Shown here in pieces: positions 11,489-22,163 of a stretch of DNA of 64,000 nt. How positions within the stretch are numbered: position 1 is the first letter of the stretch; each line of letters opens with the position of its first letter. Under the pieces are notes generated by a model. The model had not been told where the DNA came from. It made no database searches and worked only from the letters and a program-made list of their open reading frames with translations. This stretch comes from Sycon ciliatum (Eukaryota; Porifera; Calcarea; Leucosolenida; Sycettidae). The position numbers were made by a program, and so were the translations under genes. The stretch is taken from NCBI RefSeq assembly GCF_964019385.1, contig NW_027044571.1, positions 29,283 to 93,282 of the forward strand. The letters are read 5' to 3'.

Positions 11489-11497
11489 ACACACACA

Positions 11498-11540
<43 letters not shown>
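11489..11540. repeat. (CA)n microsatellite
   Basis: CA dinucleotides immediately next to the SINE-like repeat starting at about 11541. Confidence 0.9.
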
Positions 11541-11541
<1 letters not shown>

Positions 11542-12195
11542 ATTTGGACCATTTGACGCCCATCGCAGGAGGCGATGATAGCGATGCTGCAGCAAAGCCA
11601 TAGCAGCTTGTGCTGGGATTGCACCATTCAACAGCTTGCAAGGCTGAAGAATTGACCGCCACTATTCAGCCTGGTCTACACACACAGCTATGAAGTGGCT
11701 TTTTTCTGGCCAGAGAATCCCTACTTTTTGGTCTTTTTCATTTTTTTCCACGCACAACATCACACCACGTACTCCGGCATGCACTGGCTGTTGGCAAGAG
11801 TACATAACCCCAAGAGTGTGCAACTGCCTGCACAACCTCTATGCTGTGCTGCGACGGCAGAACTTCACATCACGTGACATGGTTCAAACGGTTATGCTGG
11901 CAAACAGTGCAAAGTGACCACAAGAGAGTTGTACCGAAAGCTGGGCTGCGTACAACCCAGTATCTATCATGCACAGAGTGCACGGGTTCATCACGTGATG
12001 TGAAGTTCTGCCGTCGCAGACCCCATAGCTGGAGTTGCACACTCTTGGGGTTATGTACTCTTGCTGTTGGTAACCACCCAGGAGAATGAAAGAAAAGTCA
12101 GGAGAAGTCTGAGAAAGAGAAGAAAGACGTGTGTGACCATAATCATCGGGAATCGAACCCGCAACCTATCGATTGGAAATCGTTGCACATACCAC
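11541..12195 (-). mobile_element. longest copy of the (CA)n-associated SINE-like repeat, interrupted by a MITE
   Basis: Read on the minus strand it starts with a tRNA-like head at about 12130-12195 (A-box GGTGCAGTGGTATGTGC, B-box GGGTTCGATTCCC). It continues through GTGGTTACCAACAG, is interrupted by the MITE at 11795-12063, resumes with CCAGTGCATGCCGGAGTACG, and ends in GCGATGGGCG followed by (TG)n. The anticodon and acceptor arms do not fold properly, so this is a tRNA-derived retroposon, not a tRNA gene. Confidence 0.55.
11795..12063. mobile_element. 269-bp MITE with 7-bp target duplication CTGTTGG
   Basis: Long inverted ends (about 80 bp, starting CAAGAGTACATAACCCCAAG) flank a short unique centre. 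The flanks 11788-11794 and 12064-12070 are both CTGTTGG. The uninterrupted target (GGCTGTTGGTAACC) is present in the related repeat at about 5700, confirming the insertion. No coding capacity. Confidence 0.75.
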
Positions 12196-12205
12196 TGCAC
12201 CATAT

Positions 12206-12208
<3 letters not shown>

Positions 12209-12247
<39 letters not shown>

Positions 12248-12260
12248 CACACACACACAG
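12209..12260. repeat. (CA)n microsatellite
   Basis: CA tract directly beside the tRNA-like head of the SINE-like repeat. Confidence 0.9.
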
Positions 12261-12445
12261 TGGTGTATTTACCTGACATCCTGTGTAAAAGTACGAATCA
12301 CTACGACACATCCTGTACTTGTCCACACCAAACACAGTGGCAGTGTAATGAAGGTTGAGTGACAGCCTGCGAACTCCTAATGACAACAGGCTTCCGATGC
12401 TGCATGAGAACGAGATGCATGCAGTCAAGGGCAGTATTACAACAT

Positions 12446-12446
<1 letters not shown>

Positions 12447-12529
<83 letters not shown>
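12447..12529. repeat. (CA)n microsatellite
   Basis: About 80 bp of uninterrupted CA, directly followed by CTCAGACCTCAGACCTGCCC of the next SINE-like copy. Confidence 0.95.
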
Positions 12530-12531
<2 letters not shown>

Positions 12532-12690
12532 CAGACCTCAGACCTGCCCATCGCGGAAGCAATGATAGCGAACAGCTATGTTAGACAGCAACTTGTGCTG
12601 GGATTACACCATTCAACAGCTTGCAAGGCTGATGAATTGACCGCCACTAATTTTAGCCTGTTATCCACCACACAGCTGATTGCTGACACA
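12530..12690 (-). mobile_element. partial copy of the (CA)n-associated SINE-like repeat
   Basis: Contains GCCCATCGCGGAAGC, GATGATAGCGAACAGC and TTGACCGCCACTAATTTTAG as in the other copies, with (CA)n on both sides (12447-12529 and 12687-12745). Confidence 0.6.
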
Positions 12691-12696
12691 CACACA

Positions 12697-12745
<49 letters not shown>

Positions 12746-13354
12746 CGCACAGCACAGCACACGGATTTTAGTGGTAGGTGCAATCTTAATAATATTATAC
12801 AGCTGAGCTATGAAAATTTTGAGTTCACTCAACTCGGAAAATTTTGAATTTTTCTGACCCCCTTGGCACTGAAAGGGGTAAGGGTTAACGGACAAGGTGT
12901 GATGGACAATGTTGCCGTGCATGTTGCAGTGCAGGGGTAAGTGTGATGTAGTGCTGGGCCTGCCTGTGTACTCAGTCGTATACATACACACCTGAGCATG
13001 TATGATGTACATGTATCATAAAGTAAGCCAAATGACCTGTGATAACTGACAACTGTCTTCCACATTCATGTACTTTACTACGTGTGAATATGACTGTACT
13101 GATCTTAAGGGCAGTTCATAATTTCGGCTCTAGAGTTTGCATGGTCAAGAACAGTGAAGAGCAGCATGACCACCATCCTATCTGTACACATACTTCGTCT
13201 TGGTCCATATCACTACAGTCATGATCAATGAAATTTGATCACATGACTTAGTTATCAGCTGGTGGAGTCTACCAGCGTACAGCATAGTGTTTGCACTTTG
13301 CTGGTCTGAGTCTGCATAGCGTGACCACTGGCTGCTGTCATACAAACTAACTAC
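12691..13354. other. no recognisable gene
   Basis: (CA)n tract to 12745, then unique-looking sequence with no supported gene or repeat. Confidence 0.35.
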
Positions 13355-13375
13355 ATGTGTTCAGTCTTGATGGCT

Positions 13376-13951
13376 GGTTTCACTGAGCAGCGCCGGGATG
13401 ATCGCCGAATTACTCGAGGACAGGAACAGCGGCTGCTGCAAGTGCCTTTCCTTCCTGGACCTTCTGGTCGTCAGTCATTGACATTTGTAGGAAGCACTCT
13501 TTGGAATGCCCTTCCCAGTGATATTCGCCTCCACAATGCGGCTTGTGCCTTTAAGCTGGCTCTGGACAGAATTGATTGTAATTTGTAACCAATGTTAAAC
13601 GCGCTCCTTCCTCGCTCGGCATCACTTCCTTCATGGGTACCGCTTTGCTTGACATTCATCCCTCATCTTTATACTTTTAAAAGCAGTGTGAACACAATAA
13701 CCCCCCCCCCCCCCATTCATCATACACATCACTGCATGTTATCCCTATGTGTTCTGCACTTCTTACATGTACACACACCCATTAAATTATATACTTTGGA
13801 ATTCTCATTTTATGATTCTTTTTTAATATTTCCTGCTCTCATTATAATTATTATGTTATTCGTTCTTAGTAGGAACCGGAGGTTTTTGCCTCTGGTGAGA
13901 AAGCAGAATTGCCTGTGCTCTAAACGAATTCAAATAAAACAAACAAACAAA
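13376..13951 (+). mobile_element. 3' end of a LINE: C-terminal residues, 3' UTR and (AAAC)n tail
   Basis: The plus-strand frame ending at 13588 reads RRDDRRITRGQEQRLLQVPF, then LPGPSGRQSLTFVGSTLWN. The same LQV..FxPGPSGR...xxGxxLWN wording ends the LINE at 41370-42269, so the two are one family. After a ~340-bp 3' UTR the element ends in repeated AAAC (about 13935-13951). It is strongly 5'-truncated. Confidence 0.6.
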
Positions 13952-14053
13952 CGCGGTAGTATCACATGCAGATCTATCTCCACTGTCCACATGAAATCTA
14001 AATGATCTAAATGATCAGCCTGCAGCATGTCAGGATAACAGCTACACTGCCTA

Positions 14054-14241
14054 CAGTCAACTTCGCTAATAACGACTGCGGATATAACGACAATTCGCGA
14101 ATAACGACATAATTTTCATGCCCAGAGCAAAGTCCCATCCAACTGTGACACGTATAATGAGACTTCAGGTATAACGACACTTCGCGAATAAGGACACTTT
14201 TCTGATGCCCCGCCGAGTGTCGTTATCAGCGAAGTTGACTG
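14054..14241. mobile_element. 188-bp pogo-like MITE, TIR CAGTCAACTTCGCT
   Basis: Inverted ends CAGTCAACTTCGCT.ATAACGAC are flanked by TA on both sides (14052-14053 and 14242-14243). Internal TATAACGACA.TTCGCGAATA motifs repeat the end sequence. Non-coding. Confidence 0.7.
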
Positions 14242-14464
14242 TATGTACCCTGTAGGCTGTTCCGAGAATACACTGTGACAGAGCATGTACATATGCGCCA
14301 TGCCAATCTGATCCGTGACTGCCCTTACTTCTTTGTCACTTATTTTCTTCAAATAATAAATGGTTCAAGGCGTAGTGAAACATGCACCACTGCACACTGA
14401 CCAGCAGCCAGTCAGACTGACCACGGTGATCGAGCCTGCCTCAGTTTTCTAACCATACCTTGCA

Positions 14465-14828
14465 ATAGGGCTTGAAAGTGATGACGTCAAAAACGGCCAG
14501 GGAGTAGTAAGTTGACATCAGATTTCTATTTTGGATCCACTAAGGTGTGACTTTGCTATTGCCTCAGTATGTGGGTGCATAGCAACCCACTCATGTCGTA
14601 TGCAGGGGTGACTTTTACTTCGCCACCAGTTGTAACCCCGCCCCCAGTAGCCAAATCAGTCAGTTTCACTGGCTACATCACCTTGCTGTGAGTAAGCTAC
14701 ATCACCTTGCTGTGAGTAAGACGGCTTGAAATGTGCTTGGATCCATACAAAAACTGGATCCAAGTGGATCCAGTTTTTGAATTTTTGAAATTGTTGCTAT
14801 GCTGTGACGTAGCACTTTCAACCCCTAT
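14465..14828. mobile_element. MITE with ATAGGGCTTGAAAGTG ends
   Basis: Inverted ends ATAGGGCTTGAAAGTG(C/A)T(G/A)ACGTCA. The interior holds inverted GGATCCA-type motifs and a direct duplication of GCTACATCACCTTGCTGTGA (at about 14681-14720). The reverse-oriented relative at 54957-55632 shares the full interior and carries a LINE insertion. Confidence 0.65.
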
Positions 14829-15204
14829 ACCCACCATGATCATACTCTTGTTGTTACTAGCCACTCATCGAGACGCATAGCAACGTCAGCGCCATGGTTC
14901 CCACCGCATACTGGTGTGCCTCTACCCGCTGGTGCCCGAATCTCGTGTGTAGTGCTACTAGGATGTTACATGTACATAATATTATGTAGATATCTATAGT
15001 GCGCTATGATTTTGTTGCCATGCTGGTTTCAACGAGACATGCTATACACTGTACTGAGTCTGGCTGGCTGTCTGGTTCAGCCAGTGAGTTACAGACAGTA
15101 GCTGCACTGGACCCTACACGTGGCTTGCAGCAATGACCTCCATCACTGTGTGATTGTGGTTCGGTTGGGCAACCAACTGCACACAAACACACCAATCACT
15201 AGAG

Positions 15205-15528
15205 AGGTTTTGCGAATGATTTCATGGGCTGAGCCAGCGGACCCGCTTATCGGCGCTATGCAGGCAGCATAAGGGACTCAGTCGCTAGTGCAAGTACAGT
15301 ACTACTGTGCAGCGGGTCCATGGCTTCGCCAAAGCATCTCAACTGATGATGTAATCGCATAACCTCCATACTCAGACTATAGGTTATGCAAATGATTTCA
15401 TGATGGCGATTTTCAAAGGGGCGCTAAGTATGCAGCGTGAGTCGCTAGTGCAAGTGCAGCGCTGTGCTGCGAGTCCGCAACTTCGCCAGAGCATCTTAAC
15501 TGATGATGGCATAACCTATACTACTCTA
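15205..15528. mobile_element. two tandem copies of the GGTTATGC-ended MITE
   Basis: Units at 15205-15365 and 15384-15528 share GATTTCATG, CGCTAGTGCAAGT(A/G)CAG, CTTCGCCA(A/G)AGCATCT and AACTGATGATG. The second begins ATAGGTTATGCAAATG and ends GGCATAACCTATAC. The family also occurs at 8507-8693. Confidence 0.5.
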
Positions 15529-15585
15529 GTACTCTCTAGTCGTGGACGTGATATGACTATTTTTGAATGAGCAATAGGAAATTAC

Positions 15586-15896
15586 CTTTTCACTTGGCTG
15601 TGGATTTGTGTGGTTCCTCTCAAACATCGACCAAATACGCACGCTTTCCCCATGCCCTTCTCCAAATCTGGTCGCGCTGCCTGCCATTGTAAAGGGGTAT
15701 AGATCAGCTGGTTGGAAGCATCGTTGGCGCCGCATAATGCCAATTTCGATACATCAGTATCGGCCGTAAGGATAGCCTGTGCTCGAATTGCGCTTGTCAA
15801 CCACGCCGGAGTAGTTGCTGCAGAAAGTGGTTGAGCAGAACAAGCCAGGAGCAACAGTAGGACAGCAGCCCGACAAACAGTTTGTCCGTGGGCCAT
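15586..15896 (-). CDS. putative first coding exon of a secreted protein
   Basis: The ATG at 15894-15896 (minus) opens MAHGQTVCRAAVLLLLLACS, a clear signal-peptide core with a small-residue site near SAQPLSA. The frame continues (AWLTSAIRAQAILTADTDVS, then ARPDLEKGMGKACVFGRC) to the donor-like AAG|GTAATT, leaving 2 nt of a split codon (103 codons). Cysteines are few. The downstream exon is not resolved. Family unknown; expression unproven. Confidence 0.45.
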
Positions 15897-16099
15897 TATT
15901 TTCGACAATGAATTCCAACTCCGTTTGCTCGTCGATGATACCATTGGATACTGGAAAACTCCTAAACTACACGTACATATGGACACACTAGCCTAGGATA
16001 TTGTAGGACAGGACTAAAATCCTGTCGATACTTTCCCACCGGTAGCTCAAAATGATAATGATTCCTTGGATTATTGGAAAGTCGTTATCTTCGAGTGAG

Positions 16100-16302
16100 G
16101 AGCGATCGATCTGGGTTTCCCTACCATGGTCTACACCTGCGGACTATTTTGGCCCTTGACCAATGCCGCAATGGCAATGTAGACTGGGCTGACTTGTGTG
16201 AAGTCGAGAATGCAAAAATGCCGGTATGCTGCTGCCAGCCCTTTCGCCCAAGGGCCAAGGCAATATCGATGCTCGGCAGACAAGTGACCGCAGTATCCAG
16301 GT
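16100..16302 (+). CDS. possible exon with strong splice donor
   Basis: A plus-strand frame (LRTILALDQCRNGNVDWADL, then KMPVCCCQPFRPRAKAISML) runs to ATCCAG|GTAAGAG. No ATG or acceptor fixes the 5' border, so the stated start is approximate. If real, it lies head-to-head with the signal-peptide exon ending at 15896. No family recognised. Confidence 0.25.
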
Positions 16303-16775
16303 AAGAGTAGGCTACACTAATCTTACAGTCGTTGGTGGTCACAAGCCCAATACATGGCCGATTACTGCAGCCTGACTGAGTGACTGTCTTAGTGTCTACA
16401 GTCAGTGTAGATCTTCTGAGGGTGAGTTATCATATTATAATATCTTCGCTACCGTAGTGACCATGGTGACGCGCATTATTATAAGAGCATGACTGTGCAT
16501 AGTATACCCGGCATAAGCACACCCTCACCAATAACTAATAAGCGCATGGGCTTATACATGAACCTAAATGCAGTCAATCCCGCGACAAGCAGACACCACA
16601 AAAACACCATAGTTATTCACATAGTTCAATGTGCATTGCGGTATTTTATTTATTTATTTATTTATTTAAAGAGTCGGCGTGGAGAAAGCAATTTTATTAG
16701 TGCAATTAGGAGTATAATCGATGCAGACATGGCCAGACAACAACGAGTTCATGGAATTTTTAAGGATTTTTATGT

Positions 16776-16815
16776 TATTCAAAATCGATTTTCGTGTTCC
16801 GCTCATCAGTGAATA
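16776..16815 (-). ncRNA. minimal hammerhead ribozyme, inverted arm of PLE copy A
   Basis: Exact reverse complement of the motif at 18538-18577: stem I TATTCA/TGAATA, core CTGATGA, 3-bp stem II, GAA, palindromic AATCGATT as stem III. It lies antisense to the element's coding sequence because this arm is an inverted partial copy. Confidence 0.6.
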
Positions 16816-17326
16816 GTATCGGAACTGAGGGTACTGTGTACAAAAATAGAACATTTTATAACAGCATAATTAATTAAAAGTGTGAACAACAAAGGAAGTG
16901 CTACAGCATTACATAATAGGTGTCAAACATAGTGCTAACGTATATAACTGAGTGCAGCCACAAAGCAAGAGGTGATACAGTGCAACATGACACAACATTT
17001 ACATCTGATAACCAGCTACGAGAACAACTTTAGCGCGACTACGTGCTTCTTTTGTTTACAAAGAACAGGATTATGCACACGAATACATACAGCTTCCAGA
17101 ACCTTCAACTGCTTAACATAACTTGCACGGCACAAAACAGAAAAGTGAGAATCATCGTACACACTAAGACAATCTGGACGTGATAACAAGTGACAAAATA
17201 CAGCTGACTTTTTGCTCACGTCGCTCTCTTCCGTCTCATCCCGCTCCTTTCCTTCGACCTCCTCCGCCCTATCCTCGTCCTCCGTCTCATCTTCATCATC
17301 ATCGTCCTCTTCATCATCATCGTATC

Positions 17327-18337
17327 AGACAACATGTGCCGTTGCACTTATTACCACCAGCAGCCAGAGCAAAGCGGCCAAAGCGTGGTAGGCCGTGTAA
17401 GAACCCAGTTAGCTCAGTAGACAAACACGCTGTGCCGACAGCGCCGCCTGTTCCCGCGCCACCACCGGCCCCACCACCTGGGTTGCCGTGGGTGGCTGGG
17501 GCTGGGGTGGGTTTGCCATCATTGACCTGGCCACCACTTCTCGACCCACTGCAAACGGCAGCGGAGCCTACTCTAGCACAACATCATCGTCCTGGAATGG
17601 AGGAGGGGCCACCGAGAGACACTGAACCTTCACCTCGGCAGTTGCCCTTGCCTCCACCTGAGCCACCCCCTTTACCTTTGGTGACTACCGAGACGGTGGT
17701 CCCCCCGGTGCTGGGATCCACGGTGCCGACTGTGTCTGGACAGAGAGGGAGATCACCGACAAACCAAAATGAAACCAATATCCTCACCCATAGACCCAGA
17801 AGAAGCACAGCAAACTATTCACTTGAAATTTATGCACGGAATGGACTTGGCCCACGCAAAATGGACAATGGAAATGGGTGTGCAGTAGCAGAGAACCCAA
17901 CAACGGTGACGCGGAGCAGCGGTCAAACGACTTGTGATGCTGGTGGAGATGATGGAGCCATGTTGGAGGCTGATAAGGAGTGCAGTGAGACTGAGCATCA
18001 AACGGATGATGAGGTAGTGACTGATGATGATGATGGTGGTGATGAGGACGATGATGATGAAGATGAGACGGAGGACGAGGATAGGGCGGAGGAGGTCGAA
18101 GGAAAGGAGCGGGATGAGACGGAAGAGAGCGACGTGAGCAAAAAGTCAGCTGTATTTTGTCACTTGTTATCACGTCCAGATTGTCTTAGTGTGTACGATG
18201 ATTCTCACTTTTCTGTTTTGTGCCGTGCAAGTTATGTTAAGCAGTTGAAGGTTCTGGAAGCTGTATGTATTCGTGTGCATAATCCTGTTCTTTGTAAACA
18301 AAAGAAGCACGTAGTCGCGCTAAAGTTGTTCTCGTAG
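17327..18337 (+). pseudogene. PLE endonuclease C-terminal region (truncated)
   Basis: Sense reading begins RQHVPLHLLPPAARAKRPKR, the end of the first GIY-YIG block, followed by an AT-hook core RPKRGRPCK. Next come a Pro-rich stretch (about 90 residues), an Asp/Glu-rich stretch encoded near 18000-18120, and the closing GIY-YIG block (HLLSRPDCLSVYDDSHFSVL, then LKVLEAVCIRVHNPVLCKQ). Reverse transcriptase and the start of GIY-YIG are missing, so the copy is dead. The open frame upstream of 17327 runs through the inverted arm and is not original coding sequence. Confidence 0.65.
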
Positions 18338-18537
18338 CTGGTTATCAGATGTAAATGTTGTGTCATGTTGCACTGTATCACCTCTTGCTTTGTGGCTGCA
18401 CTCAGTTATATACGTTAGCACTATGTTTGACACCTATTATGTAATGCTGTAGCACTTCCTTTGTTGTTCACACTTTTAATTAATTATGCTGTTATAAAAT
18501 GTTCTATTTTTGTACACAGTACCCTCAGTTCCGATAC

Positions 18538-18577
18538 TATTCACTGATGAGCGGAACACGAAAATCGATTTTGAATA
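18538..18577 (+). ncRNA. minimal hammerhead ribozyme in the 3' region of PLE copy A
   Basis: In order: TATTCA (stem I), CTGATGA, GCG-GAA-CAC (stem II, one C.A mismatch), GAA, AATCGATT (stem III, self-complementary, no room for a loop), U at the cleavage position, TGAATA (stem I). All invariant core positions are present. Hammerheads of this short-stem-III type are established in Penelope-like elements and are thought to act as dimers. Cleavage would follow 18571. Confidence 0.7.
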
Positions 18578-18648
18578 ACATAAAAATCCTTAAAAATTCC
18601 ATGAACTCGTTGTTGTCTGGCCATGTCTGCATCGATTATACTCCTAAT

Positions 18649-21445
18649 TTATTTATTTATTTATTTATTGCAGCATCTCATAGCACAGTGAGAACACCGG
18701 CCAATACAAAGAGAGAGGGTGTTAGCCAACCACGGCAAGGAAGGGAGAAGGGGAGGAGAAGAAAAAAGGAACCGGCATGGATAAGTAGTGATTGCAACAA
18801 AATGAGAAACGCAAAATCAAAGTCAAGGCGCGACAAGGCTCTTAAAAAGGCGGAGGGAAGAAAGGTCCTTAGCTTCTTGGGGAAGTGCCAGCCACGCAGA
18901 GTACGCAGTGAAAAGGGGAGAGTGAAGTAGAAAGGAGGACTTGGGTTTCGGAAGGGAAAGGGAGTTTCTCGTGCTACGGGAAGAAAACCAGTTGAAACAG
19001 TGGAGGTGAGGTGGACACAGATTGAGTTTGAGAGAATGGATAAGGGTGACAAGATGTGAATTACGTCTCTTAGACAAAGGGGTAGTGTGAGCAAGGGCAT
19101 AAAGGGTGGAAGATGGGAGCATGCGGGGTTTCCGGAGGAGGATTTTTAGAACTTTTTTGTGCTGAATTTCGAGCTTTTCAGCACGGGTTGTGGAAATTCC
19201 AGCCCAAGCAGTATCTGCATAATCAAAAATGGGGCGTATGTAAGCTGAGTAAAAGAGGAGTTCACAAGAGATTGGGAGATGGTAACAGTGAGAAGAGAGG
19301 ATTCCTAAAGATGAACTTGATCGTTTACATATGTAATCGATGTGGGGGTCCCATGAAAGATTAGAGTCAATGAAAATGCCAAGATGCTTATGGCTGGAGA
19401 CTATGTCTATAGGCTGGGGGAAAGTGGGATGGAGGAGGGGCGGAACATCAGGCTGAGAAGGAAAGAGCATGATTTTAGTTTTAGACAGATTGGGCGATAA
19501 CCGCCAAGACGCCATCCAGGAAATTACTCTTTGAATCCCGTTAGCTAGGTTACTCATCAGGCCAGTGATGTTAGGAGATGCCCGTAGGAGCGTTGTGTCG
19601 TCTGCGAATAGTGATGTGCCCGGGGCAGCTGCGGGCAGATCATTGACGTATAAGATAAAAAGAAGGGGGCCGAGGATGGAACCCTGGGGAACTCCGGATA
19701 GTACTGTTGTGTCGGCTGAGGACGTCCCATGTACCGTGACGTACTGCGTTCGCCCAGTTAGGTAAGATGTCAGCCATAGCAGGGGATTGCCGTCTACAGT
19801 AAACGATCCACGAAGCTTGGCCAAGAGCCCCCGGTGCCAGACGGTATCGAAGGCCTTGGCAAGATCGAAAAAACAGATCCCGACTAGGTCTCCAGCATCC
19901 CGATGTCGACACACTAATTGCACCAGGCGCGTCAGCTGGAGGGTGGTAGAATCGCCTCTGCGAAATCCGGACTGAGCTGAACTCAAACGTGACGAGACAT
20001 GACAGTACAATTGGTCGTAGAAAACGCGCTCACAGAGTTTGGAAACACAGGACAGTAAAGATATCGGACGGTAGTTTGATGCTTCGTGGCGGGACCCTTT
20101 CTTGTAGATCGGTATAACATTAGCTGTTTTCCATGCAGAGGGAAAACGACCAGTGCGGAATGATAGGTTGAAAATCAGACATAAGGGGTATGCTATTGAG
20201 GGCGCAAGGGACTTTAATACCAGATTAGTGATGCCGTCTGGGCCTGGCGCCTTGTCAGACGGGAGCTTTCGAATGTAACGTCGGATGGCAACAGTCGTAG
20301 TAAAGACAGATGTGAGGCGGTCAGCCTCACCCGACTCCTCGGCAATGGGGGGAATGGGTAGAGAAGGGTCATCAGGCACGGCCACTGAGGCGAACTGAGA
20401 GTTCAATGCAGTGGCTTTAGCTGAAGAGGTAGTAGCCTGCTGTGTAGAACTAATGGTGAGTGTCGGGATGTCACGAGATACTTTATGATTTTTTAATTTG
20501 CTCACGAACTGAAACAGTGATGGGCGGTTTTTGTCCTGCAGCGTAGCTTGTACGGACCGAATGTATCCCCGGTATTTCGATCGAGTCAGACTCTTCACCA
20601 AGTTCCGTTGAGATCGATATACATGCATGTTAAGCTGGGTTGGGTATTTCTTACACACACTGTAGAAATCGTGCTTTGCCTTAATGGCGGCACGGAGGGG
20701 GGCATCAACCCAAGGTGGCTGACCCAAACGTCGGCATGAGGGGGAGAGTGGACGCCGGGAGAAGTACCCGAGGTGCTTCTCCATGGCCCTGCTAAGAATA
20801 GAGTGGAAAGACGAAAGAGCATCATCCACGTGCGAGCTGCGGAGGTGACATTTCCAGTGGACATCAGCAAGTTCAGCATTCAGGTCATCCCATACGCAAC
20901 GTGGCACCAACTTGAAATTGTAACCTGGGGATGTAGGGGTAGATGTTGGGAGGAAGTGATGTTGTAGGGTTGGATTTTTGGACGTGACAGGGAGACGGAC
21001 TCGACAGATGAGCTGCACGTGGTCAGAGCTACCCAGTGGAGCGGCTGAATCAACGGAGAGGAACTGCTGGGGTGAATTTGTGACGATGAGGTCCAAGCAA
21101 GATGACCGGCCACTTGGGCTCCAGTGCGTAGGGAAGTTGACCAGTTGCTCTAATCCGAAGCACCTGAAGGCGGTTTCAAGGCACTGACCCACCGGGGTTG
21201 TCCGATCACCAGCCAACCAGCTCGAGTTATGGGCATTGAAGTCACCGGTGAGGAGTAGTGTGGATTCAGGTAGATCAAGCGACAGAAGGCAGTCTTCCAG
21301 ACCATCAGAATATGCCTGGATATCCGCCAGGGTACCACCAGGAGGTCGGTAGGTGGCGCAGACTACGAGTGGACGTTGGGGTGAGTTGGCTGATATTGCA
21401 CTATGAGTATGAGTAAGCGCATGGTACCGGTACACTAGCAACTCA
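18649..21445 (-). mobile_element. CR1/Jockey-like LINE, 5'-truncated, with (AAAT)n tail
   Basis: The long ORF lies at 18823-21441 (minus). After a ~150-bp 3' UTR the element ends in repeated AAAT (plus-strand TTTATTTA at 18649-18670) directly against the broken right arm of PLE copy A. The 5' side stops within the endonuclease domain near 21445; ORF1 and the 5' UTR are absent, as in most LINE insertions. Confidence 0.85.
18823..21441 (-). CDS. LINE ORF2: partial AP endonuclease plus reverse transcriptase
   Basis: 872 uninterrupted codons. Residues ~25-145 are the C-terminal half of an exonuclease/endonuclease/phosphatase domain (YRPPGG at 31, GDFNAHN at 66-72, SDH at 139-141); the N-terminal catalytic half is lost. 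The RT spans ~393-640 (KAPGPDGIT, NYRPISLL, FDLAKAFDTVWH at 525-536, SGVPQGSILGP at 582-592, catalytic FADD at 612-615). The C-terminal part holds HLGIFIDSNLSWDPH, typical of CR1/Jockey-type elements. The long open frame suggests a fairly recent insertion, but without the full endonuclease it cannot retrotranspose alone. The stated start is the ORF border, not a natural initiation codon. Confidence 0.85.
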   Translation of the reverse strand: MLVYRYHALTHTHSAISANSPQRPLVVCATYRPPGGTLADIQAYSDGLEDCLLSLDLPESTLLLTGDFNAHNSSWLAGDRTTPVGQCLETAFRCFGLEQLVNFPTHWSPSGRSSCLDLIVTNSPQQFLSVDSAAPLGSSDHVQLICRVRLPVTSKNPTLQHHFLPTSTPTSPGYNFKLVPRCVWDDLNAELADVHWKCHLRSSHVDDALSSFHSILSRAMEKHLGYFSRRPLSPSCRRLGQPPWVDAPLRAAIKAKHDFYSVCKKYPTQLNMHVYRSQRNLVKSLTRSKYRGYIRSVQATLQDKNRPSLFQFVSKLKNHKVSRDIPTLTISSTQQATTSSAKATALNSQFASVAVPDDPSLPIPPIAEESGEADRLTSVFTTTVAIRRYIRKLPSDKAPGPDGITNLVLKSLAPSIAYPLCLIFNLSFRTGRFPSAWKTANVIPIYKKGSRHEASNYRPISLLSCVSKLCERVFYDQLYCHVSSRLSSAQSGFRRGDSTTLQLTRLVQLVCRHRDAGDLVGICFFDLAKAFDTVWHRGLLAKLRGSFTVDGNPLLWLTSYLTGRTQYVTVHGTSSADTTVLSGVPQGSILGPLLFILYVNDLPAAAPGTSLFADDTTLLRASPNITGLMSNLANGIQRVISWMASWRLSPNLSKTKIMLFPSQPDVPPLLHPTFPQPIDIVSSHKHLGIFIDSNLSWDPHIDYICKRSSSSLGILSSHCYHLPISCELLFYSAYIRPIFDYADTAWAGISTTRAEKLEIQHKKVLKILLRKPRMLPSSTLYALAHTTPLSKRRNSHLVTLIHSLKLNLCPPHLHCFNWFSSRSTRNSLSLPKPKSSFLLHSPLFTAYSAWLALPQEAKDLSSLRLFKSLVAP

Positions 21446-21507
21446 AGCGCATGCGCCTATGTGTGAGACAAAACGACCCGCAAAATAATATAATTATTAT
21501 AATAGGC

Positions 21508-21720
21508 AATGCGGATAATGCCGGCAGAAAAATTGGCAGAATTCGGTACTTTTTCTGGTAAGTTTCGTGCATGTTTGGTATACCGGTATGTGGATAAAGA
21601 AATGGAGCAGGATTCGAGGAATTGCCCGCCATAATGTTTGTATGGTTCTGCCAATTTCACTGCTTTTCGAGCAGACTCTGCCACCTTTTCGAGCATTATC
21701 CGCCAATGCCTAATAGTACA
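21508..21720. mobile_element. MITE of the TAGGG(T/A)CCGGCGGAT family, degenerate
   Basis: About 210 bp sharing AATTGGCAGAATTCGG, GGAGCAGAATTCGAGGAATT (here one base changed), GCCCGCCATAA and TTTTCGAGCAGA with copies at 36050-36254, 49199-49402 and 49552-49733. Ends are inverted CCGGCGGA-type sequences, partly eroded here. Confidence 0.65.
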
Positions 21721-22163
21721 TGTACGTGTATCGGTATGAGCCTTTTCCCCAGCCTTGTACTTGTAGTAAAGGTCAGTTACCCTGGCGGTGTAAGTGTAAG
21801 AGGCTGAGCTGCTGCGAAGATGAAGACTGTCTGAGAAGCTGAGTAGATCTACTGATCTCGTGCCGTCGTGGACGTTCATTCTAACAGTAACAGTAACACA
21901 GTCCTGGCAAAACCCAGGCAAAACCCAGGCAACAGACCACTCGCAGAACATGATCAGTGTTGGCAGACTAACACTAGTCAATAGTCCCCGTAGATCTACA
22001 CATGGTACAGCCTTCTACAGGGTGCCAGCACTTCAGCAGCTACATAAGAAGCAAGAAGGATGTTGCTTTCTCTTCTGCTCTCAGACATCTGACACGGTCT
22101 ACATCATGTACATGTATGTGGAGGTTCTTTTTCTTACATGTAGATCTACATTATAATATTGGT

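Larger units (their letters stand above)
16671..18648 (+). mobile_element. Penelope-like element copy A with long inverted arms
   Basis: 16671-17326 is an inverted copy of about 18030-18648, so an antisense 3' portion precedes the sense segment. The sense segment starts at 17327 inside the GIY-YIG endonuclease. The outer left end (CGGCGTGGAGAAAGCAATTTTATT) resembles the termini of the other copies (GGCGACGAGGAGACAATAA). The right arm lacks its last ~33 bp, where a LINE (AAAT)n tail begins. Both arms carry a hammerhead motif. Confidence 0.75.

Noticed and set aside
12129..12195. tRNA gene on the minus strand
   Set aside because: A- and B-boxes are good, but acceptor arms do not pair and the anticodon stem is broken; it is the head of a SINE-like repeat.
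17784..18173. His/Pro-rich minus frame in PLE copy A
   Set aside because: Antisense of the acidic linker and part of the inverted-arm symmetry.
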